Origin: JAEVLT01 sp044598425
Lineage (GTDB): Bacteria; Bacillota; Bacilli; Bacillales; Cytobacillaceae
NCBI GenBank assembly: GCA_044598425.1
Contig: CP172536.1
Coordinates: 186,001-250,000 of the forward strand
Direction: 5' to 3'
Length of the DNA: 64,000 nt
Position 1 is the stretch's first letter. Every line of letters starts with the position of its first letter. Made by a program: the position numbers and the translations under genes. Below the pieces are notes generated by a model. It was not told the origin of the DNA, searched no databases, and saw nothing but the letters and a program-made list of their open reading frames with translations. Of the stretch, positions 8,957-17,786 are shown piece by piece.

Positions 8957-9230
8957 TTAGTTTCTTAGTAACTTCTTGTTGTAATCAAAAGTAGGATTGT
9001 CCCTCTTAAAAGGTGACTGATTCTTAAGCATCCCGAAAGCGATTTTTATAAACTTGTTTCCCATAGCTCATAAGCCCCGAAATGAACTTGGACAATAAGA
9101 GTAGTCTGTACGGATTGACCCCCGAATATTGCACAATATCTTTTCCAATTCATCGAAGTGTAGGCGTTTAACCAATGCCCGCTGTAGTGCTTGTTTAAAT
9201 AATATGGCCCTGTTTGTTAAAAGTTATCAA
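8957..9230 (-). pseudogene. Possible IS110-like transposase remnant
   Basis: One minus-strand frame reads NRAILFKQALQRALVKRLHF then DELEKILCNIRG ... FRGL, a stop, then AMGNKFIKIAFGMLKNQSPF and a stop at 8957. The last part resembles the C-terminal helix of IS110-type transposases. Short, with an internal stop and no start. The family call is tentative. Confidence 0.25.
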
Positions 9231-9440
9231 CCCTTATTACTATTATCTGTTGGATTGGTTTGGTCAATTCCGTATTAATTAGTAAAGCGGTTGTACATCA
9301 TTAAGTAATGAAGGAAAACCCTGTGAAGATGCTGCATTTTATAAAATTTTCCAAAATAGTACTTTCGTCACCATTTGTTTTTGAAAAAATAGAATAGAAT
9401 GAAAATTGTATTAAACTAAATGGAAAGTAAGGTGAGAAGT

Positions 9441-9652
9441 TTGAAAAAACGATTAAGTACCATCTTATTTTGCATCATGAGTTTGTTTTTAGTATTTCCG
9501 CTAATTGGGAATGCACAAACAGCTAATACCGATAAGAAAAGTGATCCGGCACAATTGATTGAAATGAAACGACTATGACAGCGCCTCTAAGTACAAATTT
9601 ATATATTTATGGTAAGGTAAAAAATAAACAATTTATTTCTGGTGGAAATTAA
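9441..9652 (+). pseudogene. Small secreted peptide gene with a frameshift
   Basis: From TTG 9441 (AAGGTGAG 5 bases upstream; an in-frame ATG at 9420 also exists) the reading is MKKRLSTILFCIMSLFLVFP with AQTANTDKKSDPAQ, a clear signal peptide. It stops at 9576-9578. One base shift near 9570 restores a second stretch TAPLSTNLYIYGKVKNKQFI ending at 9652, giving about 70 residues. No family recognised. Confidence 0.4.
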
Positions 9653-9669
9653 AATAAGGGACAGATTCT

Positions 9670-9765
9670 ATGACAAATAATATCATTATTCCGGTTGTAA
9701 TACTTCTTGTTATTGTAATAGGGGTTTATATCCTGGTTAAAGTCTTTAAAAAATTAAAAAATTAA
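9670..9765 (+). CDS. 31-residue single-pass membrane peptide
   Basis: MTNNIIIPVVILLVIVIGVY followed by ILVKVFKKLKN: one hydrophobic helix (residues 5-24) and a lysine-rich tail, so N-out/C-in is expected. A weak AAGGGA lies 9 bases upstream and a strong terminator follows immediately. The topology resembles small type I toxins and other membrane micropeptides, but no antisense RNA was identified. Function unknown. Confidence 0.45.
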   Translation: MTNNIIIPVVILLVIVIGVYILVKVFKKLKN

Positions 9766-9803
9766 GATAAAAAGGCAACCTCTTTTGGTTGTCTTTTTAT
9801 CTT
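9764..9803 (+). terminator. Rho-independent terminator
   Basis: A long AT-flanked stem (AAGATAAAAAGGCAACC with GGTTGTCTTTTTATCTT) with a T-run, directly after the small membrane peptide. Confidence 0.8.
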
Positions 9804-10016
9804 AATTTTTTATTCCAATCTTCTTCTATATAAATCTCTTTCTCCCTAGAATTAAATTTGGGTGAGGATTAGTGGCTTTAAAATAAAGTTCGATAATTAT
9901 TAAACGATACGACTTTATTTCAAATCCACATCTATCAAAATAGTGTTAAAATCAATTGTTTAATTTTGTTATTCAAAAAATCTTGTTTTTATTTTGAAAC
10001 TATGTAAATATAGATG

Positions 10017-10038
10017 TCAAGACAGTTGTTAACACTGG
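10017..10038. promoter_or_regulatory. Possible NiaR (YrxA) operator before nadB
   Basis: Two adjacent dyads, TGTC-AA-GACA (10017-10026) and TGTTAACA (10028-10035), lie just upstream of the nadB RBS. In Bacillales the nad genes are repressed by NiaR/YrxA with nicotinate at sites rich in TGTC/GACA. Family knowledge plus position; binding is inferred. Confidence 0.35.
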
Positions 10039-10049
10039 AGGTCTGCGCC

Positions 10050-11621
10050 ATGGAAATGGATGATGTTCTAATTGTCGGCAGTGGAATTGCGGCATTACAG
10101 CTGGCAACTTTCCTTAGCCATGATAAGAATGTGAGAATTCTCACAAAGTCACATTTAAAAAATACGAACTCTTATTTAGCGCAAGGCGGGATTGCTGCTG
10201 CCATCGGGATTCACGATGACATGAAAAAGCATTTTGCCGATACTCTTGAGGCAGGCAGGTTTCACAACAATGAGGAAGCTGTACGTGAAATATTGAACGA
10301 AGCTCCAGCACTGATTGGCGACCTCTGCGAAATCTTTGACAAGGATCAACATGGGTATTTGCTGCTTGGGCTAGAAGGCGCGCATAGTGAAAACAGGATT
10401 GTTCATAGCGGCGGTGATGCGACGGGAAAAAATGTCATAGACTACTTGATTCGTAAACTGACTGACAATATAAAAGTGGAAGAGCACGTTTTTGCCTACG
10501 AATTAGTGATCGACCAGAAGCAGAAACGTTGTATTGGTGTAAAGGCTAAAGACCAAGATGGCACGATCCGTTATTTTTACGGAGAGTATGTGATTCTTGC
10601 CACGGGTGGCTGCGGACAGGTTTATCCCTTTACCTCAAGCGCCCCGACGGTAACAGGAGACGGGATTGCCATGGCCTATTTGGCAGGTGCGGAAATTGCT
10701 GATATGGAATTTATCCAATTTCACCCGACGCTTTTATATAAGGATGGGGAAACGAAGGGGCTGATATCAGAAGCCGTCAGGGGCGAGGGGGCGATCTTGG
10801 TAACGGAAGATGGAACCCCGATTATGGAGGGTGTCCACCCATTAAAAGATCTTGCTCCACGCCACGTCGTTTCTCAGACGATAGGTGACTATATCAAAAA
10901 CGGGCATGAAGTGTATCTGGACATTCGAAGCATAAAAAACTTTAAAAAGCGGTTCCCTTCCATTACGGCTATTTGTGAAAAAAATGGAGTCCATTTGTCA
11001 GATGGGAGAATTCCGGTAGTTCCCGGCAGCCATTTTTTAATGGGCGGCATCAAAACGGATTTAATTGGCCGGACGTCAATAAATGGGTTATATGCGATTG
11101 GAGAGGCGGCATGCACGGGTCTTCATGGCGCTAACCGCCTGGCAAGCAATTCGTTATTGGAAGGACTTTATCAGGGGAAAAAGCTCTCACAATGGATTAA
11201 TTCAAATTCAAACAAAGATCCAATTTCGGTTTTGCCTGAAGCATATTCTTTCATTCCAGAAAAAAAAGTGCTGCTTCCGGATGTCCAAACTTTAAAGGAT
11301 ATGATGATGAAAAGAGTCGGCATTGTCCGGTCTAAAGAACTTTTGGAAGAACAAAAAAATTGGCTGGATCAGTTCCATTTACATGATGTAACGGAGCTTG
11401 ATTCTTATTCCATTCAAGAGATTACCGCTATTTTTATGTATGTCACTGCTTCCTTGATTACAGAAGCAGCGATCAGCCGGACGGAAAGCCGCGGCGGCCA
11501 TTTTAGAAGGGATTGTCCATTCGAAGATGATCAAAATTGGAAAAAGAAAGTAATTATTCAGAAGCGCAAAGGGGAAGTGGCAATCAAACATGAATACATT
11601 AAAACTGCGCTCGTTAATTGA
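10050..11621 (+). CDS. nadB: L-aspartate oxidase
   Basis: 523 residues. FAD enzyme that oxidises L-aspartate to iminoaspartate, the first step of de novo NAD synthesis. FAD motif VGSGIAALQ at about 9-17; SYLAQGGIAAAIG; HSGGDATGKNV; and the SRGGHFRRDCP signature near the C-terminus. The start at 10050 is chosen over the in-frame ATG at 10014 because GGAGG sits 8 bases before it. First gene of nadB-nadC-nadA. Unlike B. subtilis, no nifS-type cysteine desulfurase lies next to it. Confidence 0.95.
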   Translation: MEMDDVLIVGSGIAALQLATFLSHDKNVRILTKSHLKNTNSYLAQGGIAAAIGIHDDMKKHFADTLEAGRFHNNEEAVREILNEAPALIGDLCEIFDKDQHGYLLLGLEGAHSENRIVHSGGDATGKNVIDYLIRKLTDNIKVEEHVFAYELVIDQKQKRCIGVKAKDQDGTIRYFYGEYVILATGGCGQVYPFTSSAPTVTGDGIAMAYLAGAEIADMEFIQFHPTLLYKDGETKGLISEAVRGEGAILVTEDGTPIMEGVHPLKDLAPRHVVSQTIGDYIKNGHEVYLDIRSIKNFKKRFPSITAICEKNGVHLSDGRIPVVPGSHFLMGGIKTDLIGRTSINGLYAIGEAACTGLHGANRLASNSLLEGLYQGKKLSQWINSNSNKDPISVLPEAYSFIPEKKVLLPDVQTLKDMMMKRVGIVRSKELLEEQKNWLDQFHLHDVTELDSYSIQEITAIFMYVTASLITEAAISRTESRGGHFRRDCPFEDDQNWKKKVIIQKRKGEVAIKHEYIKTALVN

Positions 11622-12429
11622 GCAATTTTTTATCGAAGACATTGGGGAACAAGATCTCACCACCGGATTGATTTTTTCAGACAATACAAAAGGGGAAATC
11701 GTCTTTTTAGCAAAAGAAACGGGAATTTTTTGCGGAGAAGAAGTGATTAAAACAGGATTTCATCTATTACATCCGCAAATTGACATCCAATTGTTTGTGA
11801 AAGATGGCGATCCCATTGAAGCAGGGCAGCAGTTAGCGGTAGTCTCAGGGGGAATTTCCGCTCTGTTAAAAGGAGAAAGAGTGGTTTTGAATCTCATTCA
11901 GCGCATGAGCGGTATTGCCACTTTAACACGACAGGCAGTAGAGACACTGGATAGCTCTTACACCAGGATTTGCGATACGAGGAAAACAACACCTGGACTG
12001 AGAATGCTTGAAAAATACGCTGTCCGTTGCGGCGGCGGCTATAATCACCGTTATGGCCTTTATGACGGGGTGATGATTAAAGACAATCATATCTCTTTTG
12101 CAGGCTCGATCAAACATGCGGTGAACCTCGTACGTGAGAGACTGGGACATATGGTCAAAATCGAAGTAGAAACAGAGTCAAAAGAACAAGTCATCGAAGC
12201 GGTCGAAGCAGGAGCAGATGTGATTATGTTTGACAACCGCACTCCTGATGAAATCAAGGAATTTATCAAACTGGTTCCTGCCCATATTATTACGGAAGCT
12301 TCAGGAGGGATCAATCTAAGTAATTTGAAAAGCTATCGCGATTGCGGTGTTCATTATATTTCTCTTGGTTTATTGACCCATTCATACAAAGCGCTTGACA
12401 TCAGTGTCAAAGTTGCAGTTGGTAAATGA
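11590..12429 (+). CDS. nadC: Nicotinate-nucleotide diphosphorylase (quinolinate phosphoribosyltransferase)
   Basis: 279 residues, usual length. It converts quinolinate and PRPP to nicotinate mononucleotide. Signatures: EDIGEQDLTTGLIF, RMSGIATLTR, DTRKTTPGLRMLEKYAV and DGVMIKDNH (phosphate and substrate binding), then ASGGIN. Its start overlaps the end of nadB by 32 bases, which suggests translational coupling. Confidence 0.95.
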   Translation: MNTLKLRSLIEQFFIEDIGEQDLTTGLIFSDNTKGEIVFLAKETGIFCGEEVIKTGFHLLHPQIDIQLFVKDGDPIEAGQQLAVVSGGISALLKGERVVLNLIQRMSGIATLTRQAVETLDSSYTRICDTRKTTPGLRMLEKYAVRCGGGYNHRYGLYDGVMIKDNHISFAGSIKHAVNLVRERLGHMVKIEVETESKEQVIEAVEAGADVIMFDNRTPDEIKEFIKLVPAHIITEASGGINLSNLKSYRDCGVHYISLGLLTHSYKALDISVKVAVGK

Positions 12430-12492
12430 GCGGTTAATAGGGTTCCTGAAAATTTTTTTGATTCGTAAAAAAGAACAGAAAGGAAAGTTGAC

Positions 12493-13452
12493 ATGACAGT
12501 TACCAAAAAGAAGAGCCGCTTCGTTGAAGAAATTCAAGAATGGAAGAAAAAGCGCAATGCCATCCTTCTTGCCCACAATTATCAAATTCCGGAAATTCAG
12601 GATATTGCAGACGTGTTGGGTGATTCTCTGATGCTTGCACGCGCTGCGGTAAATACCACTGCTGACGTCATCGTATTTTGTGGGGTTCACTTTATGGCGG
12701 AAACGGCTGCCATCTTAAATCCGGAGAAAACGGTGCTGCTTCCAGATCTTGAAGCGGGTTGCTCATTGGCTGATTCGATCACGGCAGACCAGCTTCGTGA
12801 GTGGAAAGCTGAGCATCCCGGAGCCGTTGTAGTTGCTTATGTCAATACAACTGCTGAAGTGAAGGCATTGAGCGATTATTGTTGCACTTCTTCTAACGCT
12901 GTGGACATCGTTCGCTCGATTCCTGAAGCTCAAGAGATCCTGTTCTTGCCGGATATGTTTCTGGGTTCATTCGTGAAGCGGGAAACAGGCCGTGAAAATA
13001 TGCATATCTGGATGGGCGAATGTCACGTTCATGCAGGAATCCAGCCGGATCAGGTAGAAGGTGTACTGACAGAGCATCCGGAAGCCGAACTACTTGTTCA
13101 CCCGGAATGCGGCTGCTCAACTTCCAGCATGTATTTAATGTCTGAAGGCATCTTGCCAAAAGAAAAAACCCATATTCTATCAACAGGCAACATGCTAAAA
13201 CACTCTAGAATTTCGCAGGCGGATGAATTTATTGTCGCAACCGAAGTAGGGATAATCCATCAGATGCAAAAACAAAATCCTGAAAAACGATTCGTCGCTG
13301 CCAATGCACAAGCCGTTTGTCCTTTTATGAAAATGATCACGCTTGAAAAAGTTTTGGCTGCTTTGAAAGAAAACAGGCATGTGATCACGGTGCCTGAAGA
13401 TACAGCCAAACAGGCAAAGCTTGCTATTGAGCGAATGATCTCCATTGGATAA
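12493..13452 (+). CDS. nadA: Quinolinate synthase
   Basis: 319 residues. It condenses iminoaspartate with dihydroxyacetone phosphate to quinolinate using a [4Fe-4S] cluster. The three cluster cysteines are in place: Cys90 (LEAGC), Cys206 (HPEC) and Cys276 (QAVCPFMKM). ATP-independent family; closer in length to the short form than to the roughly 368-residue B. subtilis protein. Last gene of the operon, followed by a terminator at 13474. Confidence 0.95.
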   Translation: MTVTKKKSRFVEEIQEWKKKRNAILLAHNYQIPEIQDIADVLGDSLMLARAAVNTTADVIVFCGVHFMAETAAILNPEKTVLLPDLEAGCSLADSITADQLREWKAEHPGAVVVAYVNTTAEVKALSDYCCTSSNAVDIVRSIPEAQEILFLPDMFLGSFVKRETGRENMHIWMGECHVHAGIQPDQVEGVLTEHPEAELLVHPECGCSTSSMYLMSEGILPKEKTHILSTGNMLKHSRISQADEFIVATEVGIIHQMQKQNPEKRFVAANAQAVCPFMKMITLEKVLAALKENRHVITVPEDTAKQAKLAIERMISIG

Positions 13453-13473
13453 GTCTTTGATATAATTTATATA

Positions 13474-13513
13474 GAAAAAAACCGAATGTCCAAAGAGAAG
13501 TTCGGTTTTTTTC
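13474..13513 (+). terminator. Rho-independent terminator of nadBCA
   Basis: 13-bp stem (13474-13486 with 13501-13513) with the A-run and T-run forming its base. It lies 22 bases past nadA. Confidence 0.85.
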
Positions 13514-13625
13514 TAAATGAAAACATTGGTTCTTGTCCGTGAACTGGAAGCAGCGGCAAAAGAGACCGGCATGGAGTCAAGAGAGGCATGGAAAAACCAA
13601 TGCTAGCCAAAAGGAGATGCAAGGA

Positions 13626-14186
13626 ATGAAAACCGAGAAACAAAAAATGCTGAATGGGGAGCTTTATAATGCAGCTGATCCTGAATTGCGTAGGGAAAGA
13701 AAAAATGCTAGGAGGTTAACAAGATTATTTAATACGTCACTTGAAACAGATACAAATCAAAGAACGGAATGGTTGAAAGAATTACTTGGTTCTACTGGAG
13801 AGAATTTTTATATAGAACCGACATTCCGTTGTGACTACGGCTATAACATTCACGTCGGACAAAATTTCTATGCTAATTTTGATTGTGTTTTTTTGGATGT
13901 TTGTGAGATTCGGATTGGTGATAACTGCATGATTGCACCAGGAGTTCATATTTATACTGCGACTCACCCACTAAATCCTATAGAAAGAATATCAGGCGCA
14001 GAATACGGAAAACATGTAACGATCGGGGATAATGTCTGGATTGGTGGGAGAGCTGTTATAAACCCAGGAGTTACCATAGGAAATAACGTTGTCATTGCTT
14101 CAGGTGCGGTGGTAACGAAAGATGTGCCGGATAATGTGGTCGTTGGCGGAAATCCTGCAAGAATTATTAAACAAATCGAAGAATAG
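13626..14186 (+). CDS. maa: Maltose/galactoside O-acetyltransferase
   Basis: 186 residues. Acetyl-CoA dependent sugar O-acetyltransferase. The N-terminal MAC domain is KMLNGELYNAADPELRRERK; left-handed beta-helix hexapeptide repeats run from about residue 75 (FRCDYGYNIHVG, VFLDVCEIRIGDNCMIAPGV), with the catalytic His in TATHPLNP. Start 13626 has AAAGGAGATGCAAGGA upstream; the longer in-frame ORF from 13533 lacks an RBS. Followed at once by a broken HAD gene. Confidence 0.9.
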   Translation: MKTEKQKMLNGELYNAADPELRRERKNARRLTRLFNTSLETDTNQRTEWLKELLGSTGENFYIEPTFRCDYGYNIHVGQNFYANFDCVFLDVCEIRIGDNCMIAPGVHIYTATHPLNPIERISGAEYGKHVTIGDNVWIGGRAVINPGVTIGNNVVIASGAVVTKDVPDNVVVGGNPARIIKQIEE

Positions 14187-14213
14187 AATACAAGTTTTAG
14201 GAGGAAATTATGT

Positions 14214-14402
14214 GATTAAGTTAGTGTTAACTGATATGGATGGAACGTTCTTAAATAATAATGGTGATTTTAACAGGGAATTGTACAAGGAAGTAAAAAA
14301 ATCATGAAAGAAAAAGGCGTTGTTTTTGCTCCTGTTACTGGTAAGCAATGCATGGGTTGGGAGTATCAGCTCATGAATGTTTTTTTTCTTTTGTTATCTT
14401 AA
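14214..14402 (+). pseudogene. Cof-type HAD phosphatase, N-terminal fragment
   Basis: From GTG 14214 with an AGGAGG site: MIKLVLTDMDGTFLNNNGDF, which holds the HAD motif DMDGT. It stops at 14307 after VKKS. A one-base shift gives IMKEKGVVFAPVTGKQCMGW, and the frame ends at 14402. The family is about 260-290 residues, so at least three quarters is missing. Same strand and 28 bases after maa. Confidence 0.75.
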
Positions 14403-14627
14403 ATTAAAATTGAAGTTCCTTAAAAAATAAGTTTCTAGGATTTTTTGGTATTTGTCTGGCTGTCCTAATCTATGTTCTTGCCTATGTAGTAAAACTTCAA
14501 TATATGTTACTCCATTAAAGAGCATGTTGTAGAAGTAAAGGATAGTAAGAAAAATGAATATATTTATCTTAAATAACCTCCCAATCATAGGGAAGATTAG
14601 GAGGTGAGCCTGTTATTAACCGAAATA

Positions 14628-15545
14628 TTATTTTTTTACAGCATGGATGTAGTGAATCGTTTCAAATGCAGACAAATAGTCTGTACGATTACGAAAGAAT
14701 TGATTATTAATAGCAACAGGTGATAAATGTTCATAAATGAGTAAACCTGAGTTTTCTAACATTTTTTCCATTTCATCATAAGGAAAACATGATTTCATTG
14801 GCTCACCACTAGCTGAAGCCATTTGAACCATATTTTGAACTCGATTAGACCTTCCTTTTTCTTCAAAAAGTTTGTCGTCTGCATAATCAAAAACGATAGA
14901 ACTTCCTGATGGAACTTGGGTAAATAATTTATTAATCAAGTTTGCATTTTCCTCTTTTGTTAAATAATAAGAAACTCCCAGAAGACTAAAGAAAGTTTTT
15001 CTGTTAGGTAAAAAGCCTTCTTCAACAAGTTTTTTAACAGTAAATTCCTTGGTGAAATCCATTGAAACAAAATGAAGATAATCTGGAATTTGATAATTGG
15101 CGTTTGCTAACCTTATCTTTTTAAAGTGTTGTGTGGTTGGATAATCGACTTCAAATATTTCTAATCTGTCGTTTAATTCTGAATGCCGGAAACAAAAGGT
15201 ATCTAATCCAGCTCCTAGAATCACATACTGTTTAATTCCTAACAAAATTTCATGCAATAATACATTTTCGCAATAGGCAGCACGTGCTAAAGGAGTTGGG
15301 GAAAGCTGGATTTGTGTAATCCATTTTAAATTTTCATCAGGACGATCTTGAAACTTCTTTGCAATTTCATTATCAAAGAATTGAATTCCTTTAATCATGT
15401 TCTGACTAATATCTGCAAATTCTCTTTGGGTAATTAAATCTTTTGCAATAAAATCATCAAAAATTTTGGGTGTGTCATTTTTACTGTGATATGTTCGACC
15501 AAAGGCTGCTATTAAGGAAGTTAAACTGGACTCATTTTTCTTCAT
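14628..15545 (-). CDS. SAM-dependent methyltransferase, leucine carboxyl methyltransferase family
   Basis: 305 residues. The SAM-binding motif YVILGAGLDTFCFR lies at about 107-120, then FEVDYP and HFVSMDFTKE, then SLLGVSYYLTKEE and FDYADD. This is the LCM/PPM fold used by small-molecule O-methyltransferases in bacteria. RBS ATGGAGG. Its 5' region has a consensus promoter, a 15-codon leader ORF and a terminator-like hairpin (separate entries), a layout typical of inducible resistance genes. The substrate is unknown. Confidence 0.8.
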   Translation of the reverse strand: MKKNESSLTSLIAAFGRTYHSKNDTPKIFDDFIAKDLITQREFADISQNMIKGIQFFDNEIAKKFQDRPDENLKWITQIQLSPTPLARAAYCENVLLHEILLGIKQYVILGAGLDTFCFRHSELNDRLEIFEVDYPTTQHFKKIRLANANYQIPDYLHFVSMDFTKEFTVKKLVEEGFLPNRKTFFSLLGVSYYLTKEENANLINKLFTQVPSGSSIVFDYADDKLFEEKGRSNRVQNMVQMASASGEPMKSCFPYDEMEKMLENSGLLIYEHLSPVAINNQFFRNRTDYLSAFETIHYIHAVKK

Positions 15546-15560
15546 AGATTAATCCTCCAT

Positions 15561-15600
15561 TTAACAAAAATAAGATTCCCCTGGCCAGGAGAATCTTATT
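15561..15600 (-). promoter_or_regulatory. Terminator/attenuator hairpin in the methyltransferase leader
   Basis: 16-bp stem (15569-15584 with 15585-15600, one mismatch, essentially loopless around GGCC) followed on the minus strand by TTTTTG. It lies between the promoter and the gene, so it should terminate transcription unless prevented. Confidence 0.6.
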
Positions 15601-15608
15601 ATACACAT
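15561..15608 (-). CDS. 15-residue leader peptide before the methyltransferase
   Basis: ATG at 15608 to TAA at 15561 encodes MCIIRFSWPGESYFC. It spans the whole hairpin at 15569-15600 and its stop lies a few bases before the methyltransferase RBS. It starts only about 10 bases after the expected transcription start. A translating or stalled ribosome here would decide whether the hairpin forms. Reading frame is seen; role is inferred. Confidence 0.5.
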   Translation of the reverse strand: MCIIRFSWPGESYFC

Positions 15609-15625
15609 GATTTTTCAAAAAATAA

Positions 15626-15654
15626 ATTATAGCATAAATAAATTTATTTGTCAA
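15626..15654 (-). promoter_or_regulatory. Sigma-A consensus promoter of the methyltransferase
   Basis: Perfect TTGACA (15649-15654) and TATAAT (15626-15631) on the minus strand with a 17-base spacer. Such a strong promoter in front of a terminator hairpin fits attenuation control. Confidence 0.8.
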
Positions 15655-15699
15655 TAAGAATGATTTGCTTTCCAGAACTGAAGAGTAAATTTATCGATA

Positions 15700-15780
15700 T
15701 TACAAGGCTGGATGTATCTCTACGCTGTAATAGATTGGTATTCTCGCTATATTGTAGATTGGCAATTGGATTTCATGAAT
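15700..15780 (+). pseudogene. IS3-family OrfB fragment
   Basis: One frame reads GWMYLYAVIDWYSRYIVDWQ LD, the first catalytic Asp region of IS3-type integrase cores. Nothing else of the element is readable nearby. Confidence 0.5.
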
Positions 15781-16040
15781 TTCCATATAGAAAGCGGGAT
15801 TCATAACCCTTATATTTTAGAATTTTATAAGTACTATAAACTTGTTTACACCTTAACTTTTGAAAAAAACTGTCTTGACATCTTGTAGCACTATACATCG
15901 ACCGTATTCAGAGAATGATGGTGTACATCCGACTACGGGTTTGAAAAACGAACAAAAAGTTCATTTCTATGGAAAAAAAGAACTCGATTTGGTGCTCGCT
16001 GCAATACTAATGGCATATAGTAATATATTGGGGTGATCGT

Positions 16041-16196
16041 ATGGGGTTTTTCGACTTTCTATCCAGTAAATGTGCCATCTGCAAAAGAAAAATAAAGCCA
16101 TTGCGAAAATACTACAATGAAAAAGGAAAAGGGATTAGAGTGTGTCTTTCTTGTTCAGAATACGCTGAACGAAGGGCATATAGGCGAAAGAATTAA
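16041..16196 (+). CDS. Small zinc-ribbon protein (51 residues)
   Basis: MGFFDFLSSKCAICKRKIKP ... RVCLSCSEYAERRAYRRKN. Two CxxC pairs (CAIC, CLSC) about 25 residues apart suggest a zinc ribbon; the C-terminus is strongly basic. GGGGTG lies 7 bases before the ATG. Similar tiny proteins occur in Bacillus genomes; function unknown. Confidence 0.65.
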   Translation: MGFFDFLSSKCAICKRKIKPLRKYYNEKGKGIRVCLSCSEYAERRAYRRKN

Positions 16197-16274
16197 GGGG
16201 ATGTCCGAAATGTCAGGGAACTGACCTTTAGTAGCCCATTTTTGATGTGAAAAAAATAAATAATTACTTCACAT

Positions 16275-16347
16275 CCGTTCAGTTACAGCATTTTGATGGC
16301 TACTTGTTGTTTGGCTATTCTTCTATCTACCTTGGATATTTTTCACC
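16275..16347 (-). pseudogene. TetR N-terminal remnant
   Basis: The minus strand reads KVDRRIAKQQVAIK, then a frameshift and NAVTE-like residues, matching the first 20 codons of the TetR at 19130-19678 at the expected distance from operator copy B. The rest of the gene is gone. Confidence 0.65.
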
Positions 16348-16359
16348 ATTCTATCTAAA

Positions 16360-16460
16360 GATACTCAACAATTGTAATTGATTTGTTGAATAAACAACAA
16401 ATTGCGTTTTTTTAACCATTGAAAGCATCTTGGTTCTATTTATAATTATAAACAGATGTT
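16360..16460. promoter_or_regulatory. TetR-type operator/promoter block, copy B
   Basis: TTGTTGA (16383-16389), 4 bases, ACAACAA (16394-16400), preceded by CTCAACAA and followed by TTTAACCATTGAA and TTTATAATTATAAA. It drives the alcohol dehydrogenase at 16604. Confidence 0.7.
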
Positions 16461-16603
16461 GAGTAAGCTTGCTAAGAGGGAACTTGGTAGTTTGGCCTAA
16501 AACATCCTAATCGATTGTTGTGTAGTTGATAGAAATTGACCGGGAATCCCAACCATCAAGATTGTAAAGAATCAATAATATTTGGATTACAGGAGGGTTT
16601 TAT

Positions 16604-17653
16604 ATGATTAACGCTAAAGCACGTGCTGTATTCAATCCAGAAGGTCCGTTCAAACCGGCCACAATAGAGCGCAGGGATCTCATGCCGCATGATATTCTCA
16701 TTGAGATTAAGTATGCTGGTATTTGCCACTCCGACATTCATACTGCTCGCGGTGAGTGGGGTCCGGTAAAATATCCTCTTGTTCCAGGGCACGAGATCGC
16801 CGGGGTAGTCACACAAGTTGGTGCAGAAGTCACGAAGTTTGCTGTTGGGGACCGAGTAGGGGTAGGATGCATGGTGGATTCCTGCGGAGAGTGCGTTAAC
16901 TGCCAACATGGAGAAGAACAGTACTGCCTGAACGGTAATACGGGAACCTATGCAGCAATTGACAGATACGGGCAATATACACAAGGTGGTTATTCTACCC
17001 ACATCGTTGTAACGGAAGCCTTCGTAGTCCGAATTCCTGACAGCATCGACCTTGACGCAGCTGCTCCTTTGCTGTGTGCCGGCATCACAACATACTCGCC
17101 ACTAAGACATTGGGGAGCTGCCCCTGGCAAAAAAATAGCTGTTGTTGGACTTGGCGGACTAGGACACATGGCTGTGAAGCTTGCGCATGCCATGGGAGCA
17201 GAGGTTACTGTTTTATCACAAACATTGAAGAAGAAAGAAGACGGTTTGCGGCTTGGCGCGGACCATTATTATGCAACAAGCGATCCGGAGACGTTTACGA
17301 AACTGGCTGGTTCGTTTGACCTTATCGTAAATACGGTGAGCGCCAAGATTGATATTGATGCTTATCTTTCGCTCTTGGCGCTGGATGGTACTTTGGTTAA
17401 CGTCGGTGCGCCAGCCGAGCCGTTGTCACTTAACGTATTCTCACTTATTGGTCATCGCCGGTCATATGCTGGATCGATGATTGGTGGCATTCGTGAAACA
17501 CAGGAAATGCTCGACTTTTGTGCTGAACACCACATTGCTCCGGAGATCGAAGTGATTTCCGCCAATCAGATTGATGAAGCATGGGAGCGCGTCCTAGCTT
17601 CAGATGTCCGGTATCGCTTTGTGATCGACATCAGCACGATGGATCATGCATAA
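16604..17653 (+). CDS. adhA: Zinc-dependent alcohol dehydrogenase (AdhA/YahK type)
   Basis: 349 residues of the cinnamyl-alcohol dehydrogenase branch; NAD(P)H-dependent aldehyde reduction. Catalytic zinc ligands Cys41, His63 and Cys158; structural zinc cysteines 94, 97, 100 and 108; nucleotide motif GLGGLG at 182-187. RBS ACAGGAGGG. It lies behind TetR operator block B, so it probably responds to the same reactive-aldehyde or electrophile signal as the CMD operon. In B. subtilis adhA is controlled by AdhR (MerR); no MerR site was sought here. Confidence 0.9.
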   Translation: MINAKARAVFNPEGPFKPATIERRDLMPHDILIEIKYAGICHSDIHTARGEWGPVKYPLVPGHEIAGVVTQVGAEVTKFAVGDRVGVGCMVDSCGECVNCQHGEEQYCLNGNTGTYAAIDRYGQYTQGGYSTHIVVTEAFVVRIPDSIDLDAAAPLLCAGITTYSPLRHWGAAPGKKIAVVGLGGLGHMAVKLAHAMGAEVTVLSQTLKKKEDGLRLGADHYYATSDPETFTKLAGSFDLIVNTVSAKIDIDAYLSLLALDGTLVNVGAPAEPLSLNVFSLIGHRRSYAGSMIGGIRETQEMLDFCAEHHIAPEIEVISANQIDEAWERVLASDVRYRFVIDISTMDHA

Positions 17654-17786
17654 TAAGTATTCTTAGCAACATATTAGGGGGCACTCCTACCACGGGTGTG
17701 CCTCTTTTGGTATATGTCCTCTGTTCTTATGGGAAGTAGAAAAACTGCTCTAGCTCAAGATTAATAGCGAAAAATGGAGGAATGAA

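Noticed and set aside
13517..13606. 29-codon ORF before maa
   Set aside because: It overlaps the nadA terminator region and maa leader; too short and no RBS.
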